Shown here: one piece after another, positions 8,170 to 15,426 of the stretch
Numbering within the stretch: the stretch's first letter is position 1
Layout of the letters: every line of letters starts with the position of its first letter
Origin: Pseudomonadota bacterium
GTDB taxonomy: Archaea; Thermoplasmatota; SW-10-69-26; JACQPN01; JAJPHT01
Direction of reading: 5' to 3'
NCBI GenBank assembly: GCA_021325135.1
Contig: JAJPHT010000004.1
Span: forward strand, 1 to 64,000
Length of the DNA stretch: 64,000 nt
Made by a program: the position numbers and the translations under genes
The notes under the pieces: model-generated
Databases searched by the model: none
The model's input: the letters and a program-made list of their open reading frames with translations, nothing else
What the model was told of the DNA's origin: nothing

Positions 8170-8682
8170 TCAAGACGACGCGATCGCGCCGCCGCGCAGG
8201 TCGAACTCCAGCGGCGCGGGCGAGGTGCAGGGCGCGTCGCGGCCGTGGTCGTCGATGACGCACAGGAGGGAGACGACGTAGTGGCCGTCGGGGAGCGTGC
8301 CGGTCACGACGAGGTCCACCGAGGCGGGGCTGGTCTGGAAGCTCTGCGGCGCGAGGCGCTGCTCCAGCGCGGTGCCGTTGATGCGCCAGTTGGGGCCGTC
8401 GCGGCCGACGTGCCAGCCGTCGCGCAGGATGAGGCTCCACGCGTTGTCCACGGGGCCGTGGACGTAGGTGAGGAGCGTGGCCTTGCCGCCGGGCGCGTAG
8501 GCGCCGTTGAGCACGAACGCGCGCGGGCCGGTCACGGTGCCGGGGCCGTGGTGCGCGGTGGCGCCGTAGGCGTAGCCCGACCCCGCCGCGGGGTCCGTGG
8601 GCCCGGTCGCGCCGGGGGCCTGCGTGGAGCAGCCCGCGAGGAGAAGGGCGAAGGCCAGGGCGATCAGGGGCGCGGCGCGCAT
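8170..8682 (-). CDS. Predicted lipoprotein, unknown function
   Basis: 170 aa. The ATG at 8682 gives MRAAPLIALAFALLLAGC, a signal peptide with lipobox; an upstream in-frame ATG at 8733 would put an unlikely 17-residue extension before it. The mature part is beta-rich with two cysteines late in the sequence (LLCVIDDHGRDAPC). No known family recognised. It converges on pheS across the palindromic element. Confidence 0.7.
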   Translation of the reverse strand: MRAAPLIALAFALLLAGCSTQAPGATGPTDPAAGSGYAYGATAHHGPGTVTGPRAFVLNGAYAPGGKATLLTYVHGPVDNAWSLILRDGWHVGRDGPNWRINGTALEQRLAPQSFQTSPASVDLVVTGTLPDGHYVVSLLCVIDDHGRDAPCTSPAPLEFDLRGGAIASS

Positions 8683-8749
8683 AGGGCCCCGCGGAGGGAG
8701 CGAACCCTCCGCAGGACCTGTTGGTTCCTCCATGACGGTTCAGCGTCAA

Positions 8750-9112
8750 TTAGGCATCGGGCTTGCCGGCCTTCGCATCGAGGCGGAGCGCCTTGGCGTC
8801 GTGGTGGCGCCAGTGAATGGCCTCGAAGAGGGCGTGGAAGCCGTCGCGGATGCAGTGCGCCCACGAGCGCTGCTCGTCGTGGGTCGCGTTCTGGTGGTCG
8901 AGGGTGGTGTCGTGGCACCCGTCGCGCACGCCCTTCATGGCGGCGAGGAGGCCCTCCAGCGCGTCGTGGCGCTCCGAGGTGCGGTTGCCCCCGTCCTGCG
9001 CCTTGGCGGCGACGTCGGAGGGCGCGCCCTTCTCGCCGCCGCGGGCGGCGAAGGCGACGGGCGCGGCGAGGAGTCCGAGGGCGAGGATGGCAGCGATCAG
9101 GAATGGTCGCAT
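8750..9112 (-). CDS. Small exported His-rich helical protein
   Basis: 120 aa. The signal peptide MRPFLIAAILALGLLAAPVAFA is followed by a mature part of about 98 aa rich in His, Asp and Ala, with two cysteines (DGCHDTT and AHCIRDG) and the clusters HWRHHDAK and NATHDEQRSWAHC. The His/Asp content suggests metal binding, but this is inference. The ATG at 9112 sits 26 bp from a CATATC box, supporting this start over one 10 codons upstream. Confidence 0.7.
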   Translation of the reverse strand: MRPFLIAAILALGLLAAPVAFAARGGEKGAPSDVAAKAQDGGNRTSERHDALEGLLAAMKGVRDGCHDTTLDHQNATHDEQRSWAHCIRDGFHALFEAIHWRHHDAKALRLDAKAGKPDA

Positions 9113-9134
9113 GGCCGCAAGGACGGGTGCCGGC

Positions 9135-9140
9135 CATATC
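9135..9140 (-). promoter_or_regulatory. TATA box of the His-rich protein gene
   Basis: GATATG on the minus strand, centred about 26 bp before the ATG at 9112. The spacing fits a leaderless transcript. Confidence 0.65.
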
Positions 9141-9184
9141 AAGGAGTTCCGGCAAACCTCGAAGAATCCTCGGGCGGACGTCGA

Positions 9185-9218
9185 AGGGTCGAGTTTTCCT
9201 CACGATTTTCCTCCGCAA
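9185..9218 (+). promoter_or_regulatory. Conserved upstream element of exported family, copy 1
   Basis: 34-nt stretch beginning AGGGTCGAGTT, then TTCCTCAC, and ending TCCTCCGCAA, 63 nt before the ATG at 9282. The same blocks occur, in the same order, upstream of the two paralogues at 49301-49337 and 50368-50404. Probably the promoter with upstream contacts, or a shared operator. Confidence 0.7.
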
Positions 9219-9281
9219 GCGGCTTCCATGGTGCAGGGGATCGGGCGACCCCCGGTCCTCGGGCCGGGACGGAGGCATCCC

Positions 9282-9989
9282 ATGTCCAGGCTCTTTGTCC
9301 TCACGGTCGTCCTCGCAGCGACGGCCCTCCCCCTCGTGGCCGCGCAGACGTTCATCGGCATCCAGGTTCCCCCCGGCCCTCGGGTCTGCGGGGTCGACCA
9401 GCCTGTCCACACCTATGTCCTCGGGGGTTTCGCAGGGATGAGCTCCAACACGCTCTCTGAGCAGACCGGCAGCAGCCCCGTGGGCTCCATCGGTGGCGCC
9501 AGCGCGGGCTTCGCGATTGTCATGGACACCAACACCGACGACTGCAACGGTGACGGTGCCCCCGGCGACTTCGATGGGGATTACGACCTTGGCATCGGCG
9601 GCGCCTTCTTCGGCTCCTCCAACGCGTGGGACGCCGCGGAGGGCTGCGGCTACGACCTGAACGTCCACGCCACCAGCGGCACGGCGACCGACGTCACCCG
9701 CCTGCCCGCCAGCGGCAGCTACGGCGTCGACGACACCGCGGGCCCCGTCGTCGTGACGGACCCCACCACCGGCGCGACCGTCTCGTGCCAGACCGACGGC
9801 GGCATCACGCCCGAGACGGACGGCAACGACTGCCTCAACGACTGGACCGGCTTCTGGTCCCAGGGCGCCTGCGCCGGCACCGGCGGCGACGACGGCTACT
9901 GGCTCTTCGTGGGTGCTCAAGTGAGCGAGAACGGCGGCCGCCTTACGGCCCAGATCGCCACGACCGGCACCCTCGCGGCGGACTTCTGA
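9282..9989 (+). CDS. Exported six-cysteine protein, novel family member 1
   Basis: 235 aa with a signal peptide ending near LPLVAAQ. The mature protein carries six cysteines in the same places as its two paralogues (48400-49236, 49603-50304): before DQPVHT, in DCNGDG, in GCGYDLNV, before QTDGG, in DCLNDW and after SQGA. The segment DTNTDDCNGDGAPGDFDGDY resembles Asp/Asn-rich calcium-binding loops. The C-terminus ends ATTGTLAADF, almost as in the paralogues. No membrane anchor, so probably secreted. Function unknown. A GGAGG precedes the ATG by 7 nt. Confidence 0.8.
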   Translation: MSRLFVLTVVLAATALPLVAAQTFIGIQVPPGPRVCGVDQPVHTYVLGGFAGMSSNTLSEQTGSSPVGSIGGASAGFAIVMDTNTDDCNGDGAPGDFDGDYDLGIGGAFFGSSNAWDAAEGCGYDLNVHATSGTATDVTRLPASGSYGVDDTAGPVVVTDPTTGATVSCQTDGGITPETDGNDCLNDWTGFWSQGACAGTGGDDGYWLFVGAQVSENGGRLTAQIATTGTLAADF

Positions 9990-9991
9990 CC

Positions 9992-10675
9992 TCACGCCGC
10001 CGCGACCTGCACGCGCCAGTACCACAGCAGGTAGAGCCCCACGGCCACGAGGACGACGCCCCCCGCGCGCTCGACGAAGGGCATCGCGCGGCGCAGCCCC
10101 CGGAGGATCGTCTCCTGCGCCGTGGCCACCAGCACGGTCACCGCGACGAGGAGCGCGCAGAGGCCCGCCGCATAGGCCAGCACCACCAAGGCGCCCTGCG
10201 CCGCGTCCGGCGCCGCGAAGGCCTGGACGAGGACCGCGAGGAAGGGGGGCGCCACGCATGAGGCGGCGACGGCGGCGTAGAGCGCGCCGAAGCCCACGAG
10301 GGCCCACGCGCTGCGGCGCTGCGAAGGGCGCAGCGCGACCGCGAGGGAGGGGCCCTTTCCCGCGAGCGTGAGGACGCCCAGCGCCAGCGTGACCAGGGCG
10401 CCCGCCAGCTCCAGGTCCGCGACGTGGGCCTTGAACGGCGCGCCCAGGAGCGCTGCAAGGCCGCCCACCGCCGCGAGGACCGCGAAGGCGCCCAGCGCCG
10501 CGAGGGCGCCGCCCAGGAGCCCCCGCGCGACGCCGCGCCCCAGCCCCGAGGGGCCCTCGCCCTCGCGGGGCAGGTAGTACGCGAGGTACGCGGGGAGCAT
10601 GGGGAAGCCGCAGGGCGAGAAGAAGGCGTTGGCGCCCAGGGCGAACGCGAAGAGGAGGAGGAGGGGAAGGTCCAC
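9992..10675 (-). CDS. CcdA/DsbD-like thiol transport membrane protein
   Basis: 227 aa, about six transmembrane helices. The two conserved cysteines of the CcdA family are present: SPCGFPMLPAYLAYY near residue 22 in the first helix and AASCVAPPF in the fourth. The family passes reducing equivalents from cytoplasmic thioredoxin to the cell exterior. Several nearby exported proteins carry cysteines that could depend on it. GTG start at 10675; the gene begins three bases after the stop of the upstream minus-strand gene, so the two are probably co-transcribed. Confidence 0.88.
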   Translation of the reverse strand: MDLPLLLLFAFALGANAFFSPCGFPMLPAYLAYYLPREGEGPSGLGRGVARGLLGGALAALGAFAVLAAVGGLAALLGAPFKAHVADLELAGALVTLALGVLTLAGKGPSLAVALRPSQRRSAWALVGFGALYAAVAASCVAPPFLAVLVQAFAAPDAAQGALVVLAYAAGLCALLVAVTVLVATAQETILRGLRRAMPFVERAGGVVLVAVGLYLLWYWRVQVAAA

Positions 10676-10678
10676 GGC

Positions 10679-11020
10679 TCAGACGTCCGGCACGTCCTCG
10701 GCGCCCTTCTTGGCCTCGGCCTGGGCGCGCTTGGAGCGCTCCTTGGCGTTGTAGCCGGTGGCGAGCTCCAGGAAGTCGTTGTAGGCGCGCAGCGTCTTCT
10801 GGGCGTCCTCGTTGGCCACCTTGGGGTTCATGGTGGTGTCGACGCGCAGGTGGGTCTTGCCCAGCTGCTCGCAGTAGAGCTTGGTGAGCGCGCCCCAGTC
10901 CTCCACCTGGAAGCCGGCCCCGACCTTCTTCGTCTCGCCGAAGACGTCCTGCATGAGGTGGAGGAGCTTCTCGCCGTCGATGTTCTTCCAGTGGCCGCGG
11001 CGAAGCTCGTAGTCGCGCAT
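10679..11020 (-). CDS. Conserved archaeal protein, possibly DUF5611
   Basis: 113 aa from the ATG at 11020: MRDYELRRGHWKNIDGEKL, then an alpha/beta domain and a Lys/Ala-rich charged tail. I recall a similar small domain family (DUF5611) in Thermoplasmata, but this is from memory. GGTATTTG lies about 28 bp upstream, giving a leaderless promoter and excluding the longer open frame extending to 11437. No function can be assigned; it sits three bases before the CcdA-like gene. Confidence 0.75.
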   Translation of the reverse strand: MRDYELRRGHWKNIDGEKLLHLMQDVFGETKKVGAGFQVEDWGALTKLYCEQLGKTHLRVDTTMNPKVANEDAQKTLRAYNDFLELATGYNAKERSKRAQAEAKKGAEDVPDV

Positions 11021-11044
11021 GACCGCGCAACTTGCGATGGGGGG

Positions 11045-11052
11045 CAAATACC
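11045..11052 (-). promoter_or_regulatory. TATA-like box of the 113-aa protein and CcdA-like pair
   Basis: GGTATTTG on the minus strand, centred about 28 bp before the ATG at 11020, in otherwise very GC-rich DNA. Confidence 0.6.
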
Positions 11053-11144
11053 TGGCGACGCCGCTCCCGGGGGGCACCGGACCCGTCCGGCCCTCTCGTG
11101 GCCACCCGCAGAAGGGCCCCTCCTCGGGGGCGGGCCGGCCCGGC

Positions 11145-11182
11145 GTCTCGGGGGGAGCGCCCTGTCTCGGGGGGAGCGCCCT
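11145..11182. repeat. Two perfect tandem 19-bp repeats
   Basis: GTCTCGGGGGGAGCGCCCT occurs at 11145-11163 and again directly at 11164-11182, followed by a short T run and GGGGG. It lies in the 218-bp gap between the small genes at 11020 and 11239, which otherwise holds only GC-rich sequence and one hairpin. Confidence 0.7.
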
Positions 11183-11209
11183 TTTTGGGGGCGCGAAGAA
11201 CAGGGAAGA

Positions 11210-11225
11210 GGGGGCGCGAGCCCCC
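11210..11225 (-). terminator. Hairpin after the 53-aa gene
   Basis: On the minus strand, GGGGGC-TCGC-GCCCCC forms a perfect 6-bp stem 13 bp after the stop of the small gene at 11239-11400. It resembles the GC-rich 3'-end hairpins seen elsewhere in the window. Confidence 0.5.
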
Positions 11226-11238
11226 AAGTTTTCTTGAC

Positions 11239-11400
11239 TCAAGCCTTCTTCTTGCCAGCTTCCTGGCGTTCGAGGAGGGGGATGCGCTCCGGGTTGTCCA
11301 GGTAGGCCCCGTTGACGTGCATCGGGTATTCCGCCAGCTTCAGGATCCGCGCCGTGTGCGGCCGGAGGGCGGGATAGCGGGGCGTCTTGGTCCGTGCCAC
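11239..11400 (-). CDS. Small basic protein, 53 aa, unknown
   Basis: GTG start at 11400, reading MARTKTPRYPALRPHTARIL and ending in a KKKA tail. Residue composition looks like a real folded peptide (LAEYPMHVNGAYLDNPERIPLL), not GC-rich frame noise, and a hairpin follows the TGA stop. It is basic at both ends, so nucleic-acid binding is possible but unsupported. No clear TATA box before the start. No family recognised. Confidence 0.6.
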   Translation of the reverse strand: MARTKTPRYPALRPHTARILKLAEYPMHVNGAYLDNPERIPLLERQEAGKKKA

Positions 11401-11471
11401 AGCCTGTCCTCGGCGAAGGGACGTCCCGGGGGGTCATTCCCCCTGTGGTACGCCCGTTCGCCAGGCCGCCC

Positions 11472-11756
11472 TCAGCGCGCCTCGTTCTCGATGCCGAAGG
11501 CCACGCGCAGGTCGACGCGGTACTCGATGACCCGCCCCTCCTCGCACTTCACCGAGGTCCGGACGACGTCCGCGCCGCTGATGTGCCGCACGGTCTTGCT
11601 GGCGTCCTCCAGGGCGTTCTTCACGGCGTCCTCGAAGCTCTCCTGGGAGTTGCCGATGAGCTCGATGACCTTCGCGGTGCGGTGCCAGGTGGCGCTCTCG
11701 GCGGTCCGCTGGTCGCGCTGCATCTGCTGGCTTGAGGGGTTGGGCGGAGGCGTCAT
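11472..11756 (-). CDS. Dodecin family protein
   Basis: 94 aa. Dodecins form hollow 12-subunit spheres that store flavins in the cytoplasm. The family pattern is clear: KVIELIGNSQESFEDAVKNA, then ASKTVRH, then EGRVIEYRVDLRVAFGIE. The first 23 residues (MTPPPNPSS onward) precede the domain and may be a tail, or translation may begin at the Met at residue 12. The flavin-stacking Trp of haloarchaeal dodecin (Trp36) aligns with Gly61 here, so flavin binding may be altered. Confidence 0.85.
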   Translation of the reverse strand: MTPPPNPSSQQMQRDQRTAESATWHRTAKVIELIGNSQESFEDAVKNALEDASKTVRHISGADVVRTSVKCEEGRVIEYRVDLRVAFGIENEAR

Positions 11757-11913
11757 GCGCCTTCGCTAGCGGGCGATCGTGCATCAACCGCGCGCCTGCC
11801 CGGAGCCGCCCGGCGGCAGGCCTGGCCGGCTGGGCGCCCGGCGCGGTGTCCGTCCGCCCTCGGGTGGCAGGAGGTCAAGTAGGCCGGCGCGCAGACACCT
11901 GGAGCGATGCCTC

Positions 11914-12384
11914 ATGGGTTCTGACCGTCGCCGGGTCCTCGTCGTGGACGACGTCCCTGAGATCCTCGACCTCGTCAAGGGGCTCGTCCGCCGGATGCGC
12001 GTGGTGCAGGTCGAGCTCGTCACGGAGGTCAACAGCGCGCGGGCGAAGCTGCTTGCGTCCCAGCAGCCGTTCGACCTCGTCCTCTCCGACTTCCGCATGC
12101 GGCAGGTGGATGGCATCGAGGTGCTCCAGGCCGCCAGGGACGCGAACCCCGCCGGGCGCCGCATCCTCATGACGGGCTACAACGAGGTGCCCACCGAGGT
12201 CGCGCGCATCCAGCGCGCGCAGATCGACGCGTACATCCAGAAGCCGCTCAAGAGCCAGGAGCTTCTCCAGCTCATGCTCGACTTCCTCCAGGGCAACCAG
12301 CCCGCCATCGAGGCCTGCCAGGCCCACGCGCGCTCGCTGGAGCGCTCGGCGCTGGAGGAATCCACGGGCCTCGGGCTCACCTGA
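11914..12384 (+). CDS. Stand-alone response regulator receiver protein
   Basis: 156 aa CheY-like receiver with no output domain. Acidic pocket Asp12-Asp13 (VLVVDDVPE), phosphoacceptor Asp59 (LVLSDFRM), switch Thr87 (ILMTGYN) and Lys110 (IQKPLK) are all present, so it should accept phosphate from a sensor kinase. The Met at 11914 begins the receiver fold; upstream in-frame sequence is Arg/Pro-rich and unlikely to be translated. No kinase gene is adjacent. A C-terminal helix of about 30 residues follows the domain. Confidence 0.9.
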   Translation: MGSDRRRVLVVDDVPEILDLVKGLVRRMRVVQVELVTEVNSARAKLLASQQPFDLVLSDFRMRQVDGIEVLQAARDANPAGRRILMTGYNEVPTEVARIQRAQIDAYIQKPLKSQELLQLMLDFLQGNQPAIEACQAHARSLERSALEESTGLGLT

Positions 12385-12483
12385 GTTGAATCGCCATCAT
12401 GGGTCCTCATGGGTCGTTCCCACGACGGGGGCGCAGGCGAACGCGCCTCGCCCCCGCCGCGGGGCACCGACGAACCTGCCAGA

Positions 12484-12499
12484 AGGGGGTTAGCCCCCT
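12484..12499 (+). terminator. GC hairpin between response regulator and zinc-ribbon gene
   Basis: AGGGGG-TTAG-CCCCCT, perfect 6-bp stem, about 100 bp after the response regulator stop and 21 bp before the next ATG. Confidence 0.45.
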
Positions 12500-12520
12500 G
12501 GCGCGCCACCTTCTTCCACC

Positions 12521-12970
12521 ATGAAGTCACGCGGCGGTGAGACCGGCGGCCTGACCATCCGGGACGCCATCCAGGACTACGAGAGCCGCGGGTACAAGGG
12601 GCAGTTCGGCGCGCGGGAAGGCGGCCGCGTGATGTGCTTCACCTGCCAGACGCGCAACGACCCCAAGGCGGTGGAGCTGGACAGCCTGCGCCGCATCGAG
12701 GGCGTCTCCGACCCCGCGGACATGTCCGTCGTCGCGGCCCTGCGCTGCCCCAAGTGCGGCGCGTGGGGCACGGGCACGTTCATGATCGGCCCCATGGCCT
12801 CGCCCGAGGACAACGACGCGCTGCGCCTCATGGACGACGTGCGCCGCTGCCTCCAGAGCATGGGCGCGGACGGCGTCTGCGAGGTTCGCGCGCCCCCCTT
12901 CGGAGGCCCGCAGCCCGTCTCGGCCGAGCGGCGCGACCACGTCGCGGAGCTTGAGCGCGGCCCGCTCTGA
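12521..12970 (+). CDS. Zinc-ribbon protein, conserved hypothetical
   Basis: 149 aa. It begins with a region like LTIRDAIQDYESRGYKGQF, then two CxxC knuckles, CFTC near residue 39 and CPKC near residue 76, which should bind one zinc. Between them lies LRRIEGVSDPADMSVVAALR. Similar small proteins occur in bacteria, sometimes wrongly named phosphoribosylpyrophosphate synthetase; I know no proven function. ATG 12521 follows CTTCTTCCACC. Confidence 0.75.
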   Translation: MKSRGGETGGLTIRDAIQDYESRGYKGQFGAREGGRVMCFTCQTRNDPKAVELDSLRRIEGVSDPADMSVVAALRCPKCGAWGTGTFMIGPMASPEDNDALRLMDDVRRCLQSMGADGVCEVRAPPFGGPQPVSAERRDHVAELERGPL

Positions 12971-13008
12971 GCCGAAAAGCTCCTCCCTCGGGACGCCGCG
13001 TCCCCCGC

Positions 13009-13950
13009 GTGGCGAGCCTGCGTCCCCTGGGCTTCCTCCTGGCGGCCCTCCTCTTCGCGCTGGGCGTCTCGGCCATCGCGTGGGCGGGCCTGCGCGAGGG
13101 GCGCCTCCCCGACTCGGAGGCCACGCAGGCGCTGGGCGCGCTCCTGCCATCCCTCAGCGTCGCGGCCGCCGTGACGCTGGCCCTCTTCGTCCTCTTCCGC
13201 GCGGGCTCGCGCCACCTCCTGCGCGGCGCGCACGTGCGCGACCTGCAATCGCTCTCCGCGCTGGAGACGGTGACCGTCGTCCTCGTGGTCGTCTTCCTCG
13301 TGGCGGAGAGCTTCGGGAGCTTCACGGGAACGATCCTCTCCCTGGGCCTCGTGGGCTTCGGCCTCACCCTCGCGCTCCAGCGCCCCATCCTCGCCGTGGG
13401 CGGCTGGTGCGCCATCCTCTTCTCGCGCCTCTTCCGCGTGGGCGACCGCATCGAGGTGGACAAGATGATGGGCGACGTGCTGGAGATCCGCCTCTTCAGC
13501 ACGCGCCTCTGGGAGGTGGACGCGACGACCGGCCGCGCCACGGGTCGCGCGCTCACCGTGAGCAACGCCCTCTTCCTGGAGAAGCCCGTCGCGAACGCGA
13601 CGCTGGACGTGCCGCAGACGTTCGACGAGTTCGCGGTCGTCGTCGCCTACGGCAGCGACCTGCGCGCGGCCGAGGCGCTGCTGCGCGCCGTGGGGGCCGA
13701 GGTCCTCGATCCTGCGCAGCAGTCCGCCATGGCGCAGGAGTACGAGCGCGTCGCGCACGGCCTGCCCATCGGCACGACGTTCCCCCGCTCGCCCACGGTC
13801 ATCGTCGCCCTCCAGCCCGCCGCCGTCGAGCTGAGGCTGCGCTACCTCGTCGACGCGCGCCACCGCTCGCAGGTGCGCACCGCCCTGGCGGAGGCCTGGC
13901 TCAAGGCGCTGGGCGACGCGGCGGGGCAGCCCGTGCCGCGCGTGGGGTGA
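13009..13950 (+). CDS. Small-conductance mechanosensitive channel (MscS family)
   Basis: 313 aa. Opens under membrane tension to release solutes on osmotic downshock. Helices lie at about residues 8-28, 45-65 and 85-105, and a pore helix around 108-135. The MscS beta domain follows with FRVGDRIEVDKMMGDVLEI, then the cytoplasmic alpha/beta end. GTG start at 13009, 38 bp after the zinc-ribbon gene. The family match is clear from the pore-to-beta transition; substrate selectivity cannot be judged. Confidence 0.88.
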   Translation: MASLRPLGFLLAALLFALGVSAIAWAGLREGRLPDSEATQALGALLPSLSVAAAVTLALFVLFRAGSRHLLRGAHVRDLQSLSALETVTVVLVVVFLVAESFGSFTGTILSLGLVGFGLTLALQRPILAVGGWCAILFSRLFRVGDRIEVDKMMGDVLEIRLFSTRLWEVDATTGRATGRALTVSNALFLEKPVANATLDVPQTFDEFAVVVAYGSDLRAAEALLRAVGAEVLDPAQQSAMAQEYERVAHGLPIGTTFPRSPTVIVALQPAAVELRLRYLVDARHRSQVRTALAEAWLKALGDAAGQPVPRVG

Positions 13951-13953
13951 GCC

Positions 13954-15357
13954 CTACTTCAGCGTCAGCACGTCCAGCCCGCGGTTGAGGTCGCCGGTGA
14001 AGATGTAGCCGTTGTAGTACCAGGATTCCCACGTGTTGGTGCCCTGGTTCCACATGTCGACCATCTGCGGGTTGGTGGGGTCGGTGAAGTCGATGAGCAC
14101 CGTGCCGTCGGCGTACCATGCGATGGCGAGGAGCTGCCGCTTGCCGGAGGGGTCGGGGACGAGGCGGCCGTGGTGCGCGGTGCAGCCCGCGGTGACGTCG
14201 GGGTTGGAGATCATCTTGGGGGGCGGGCTGAAGAAGCCCAGGAGCTTGGGGTTCTTCTCGTCCTTCACGTCGTAGAACCAGACGTTGCCCAGGGGGCCGC
14301 TGGCGTCCTTGACGGGCGTGTGGACGCCGTCGCATTCGGCGGTGGCGCCGCCCATGAACTCGTCGCCCACGATCAGCTCGGTGCCGTCCTGGCTGAGGAT
14401 GCTGAAGTGGCTGAACACCAGGGGCGGGACGCTGGTGGCGGGGAGGGCGGGGTTGCCGTGGTGGACGGGGACGCTCACGATGACCTTGGGCTTCGCGGGG
14501 TCCTTGATGTCCCAGATCTGCGTGTACTCGATGCCCGCGCAGATGGCGCGCTCCTTGTCCTGGGTCGCGTCGATCCAGAAGAAGATGTGGTGGCAGCCGT
14601 AGCCGTTCTTGAACTCCTGGACGAGCTGCGGGTGCTCGGGGTCGGAGAGGTTGTAGATCTCCGTCTCGCCCTTGTCGCCGACGCCCTGCACGTCGCCGGT
14701 GGTGCCGAAGAGGGGGTCGCCGTCGCCGCCCTTGCTGTTGGCGTTGTAGACGAAGGGCGTGCCCGGCACGATGCCCAGCTTGTGGCCGTCGCGGGGCGCC
14801 TTCACCTGCGCGACGATGCTGGCGTTGTGCGGGTCGGTGATGTTCACGACGTCGAAGCCGGGCGTGGTGGAGACGACGCCGTAGAGCCGGCCGTCGGGGA
14901 AGGCCATGATGGCCGCGCCGCGCTCGCCCCCTCCCGGGTAGTGGCTGAGGATCTGGGGCGAGGCGGGGTTCGTGATGTCGAGGACGTAGGCGTCGGGGCC
15001 GTCGCTGGGCACCAGCGCGAGGCGGCCGAAGAGGGCGATGCCCGCGCCGGACTTCACGGCGTCGGGGGACTTGGCCAGGTGGCTGAGCCCCTTGATGTCG
15101 GCGGGGACCGTGGCGTTCGCGATGGGCTGCCACCACTCGGGGACCGTGCCGTTGACGGCCGGGTGGGTGAGGGTGGGCCAGCCGAACGCGGGGTGCGGCT
15201 CGTTCTCGTGGTCCGGCCAGAGGGAGGCCGCCTGCGCCATGAGCCCCGTGCTCTCGGGGGCCGAGGCCTGCTGGAGGACCCCCGTGGGGTTCACGCAGCC
15301 CGCCAGCACCGGGACGGCGAGGAGGGCGAGGGCGGCAAGCAGGGCTGGGCGGACCAT
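13954..15357 (-). CDS. LVIVD-repeat beta-propeller lipoprotein
   Basis: 467 aa with signal peptide and lipobox (VPVLAGC, Cys21), so anchored on the cell surface. The body contains repeated units of the LVIVD type: YVLDITNPASPQIL, FDVVNITDPHNAS, EIYNLSDPEHPQLV, QIWDIKDPAKPKVI, WFYDVKDEKNPKLL and LIDFTDPTNPQMV. These should form a propeller. Such proteins are common in archaea and bacteria, usually without known ligand. The start is fixed by the promoter 25 bp away (15383-15396). Confidence 0.85.
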   Translation of the reverse strand: MVRPALLAALALLAVPVLAGCVNPTGVLQQASAPESTGLMAQAASLWPDHENEPHPAFGWPTLTHPAVNGTVPEWWQPIANATVPADIKGLSHLAKSPDAVKSGAGIALFGRLALVPSDGPDAYVLDITNPASPQILSHYPGGGERGAAIMAFPDGRLYGVVSTTPGFDVVNITDPHNASIVAQVKAPRDGHKLGIVPGTPFVYNANSKGGDGDPLFGTTGDVQGVGDKGETEIYNLSDPEHPQLVQEFKNGYGCHHIFFWIDATQDKERAICAGIEYTQIWDIKDPAKPKVIVSVPVHHGNPALPATSVPPLVFSHFSILSQDGTELIVGDEFMGGATAECDGVHTPVKDASGPLGNVWFYDVKDEKNPKLLGFFSPPPKMISNPDVTAGCTAHHGRLVPDPSGKRQLLAIAWYADGTVLIDFTDPTNPQMVDMWNQGTNTWESWYYNGYIFTGDLNRGLDVLTLK

Positions 15358-15382
15358 GCCACGCGCAGGCCTGTCTAGGCTG

Positions 15383-15396
15383 GAAAAGCGTTGTGG
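15383..15396 (-). promoter_or_regulatory. Promoter box CCACAACGCTTTTC of the LVIVD lipoprotein
   Basis: The minus-strand 14-mer CCACAACGCTTTTC ends 25 nt before the ATG at 15357. The identical 14-mer sits at the same distance before the exported-protein gene starting at 22821. CTTTTC would be the TATA-like part and CCACAACG the BRE side. Confidence 0.6.
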
Positions 15397-15426
15397 TGGG
15401 CGGCCTGCCCACGCGGAGCCTCCCGG

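Noticed and set aside
11398..11437. N-terminal extension of the 113-aa protein up to 11437
   Set aside because: The extension is Pro/Gly/Arg-rich, covers the small gene on the same strand in another frame, and the promoter box lies at 11045-11052.
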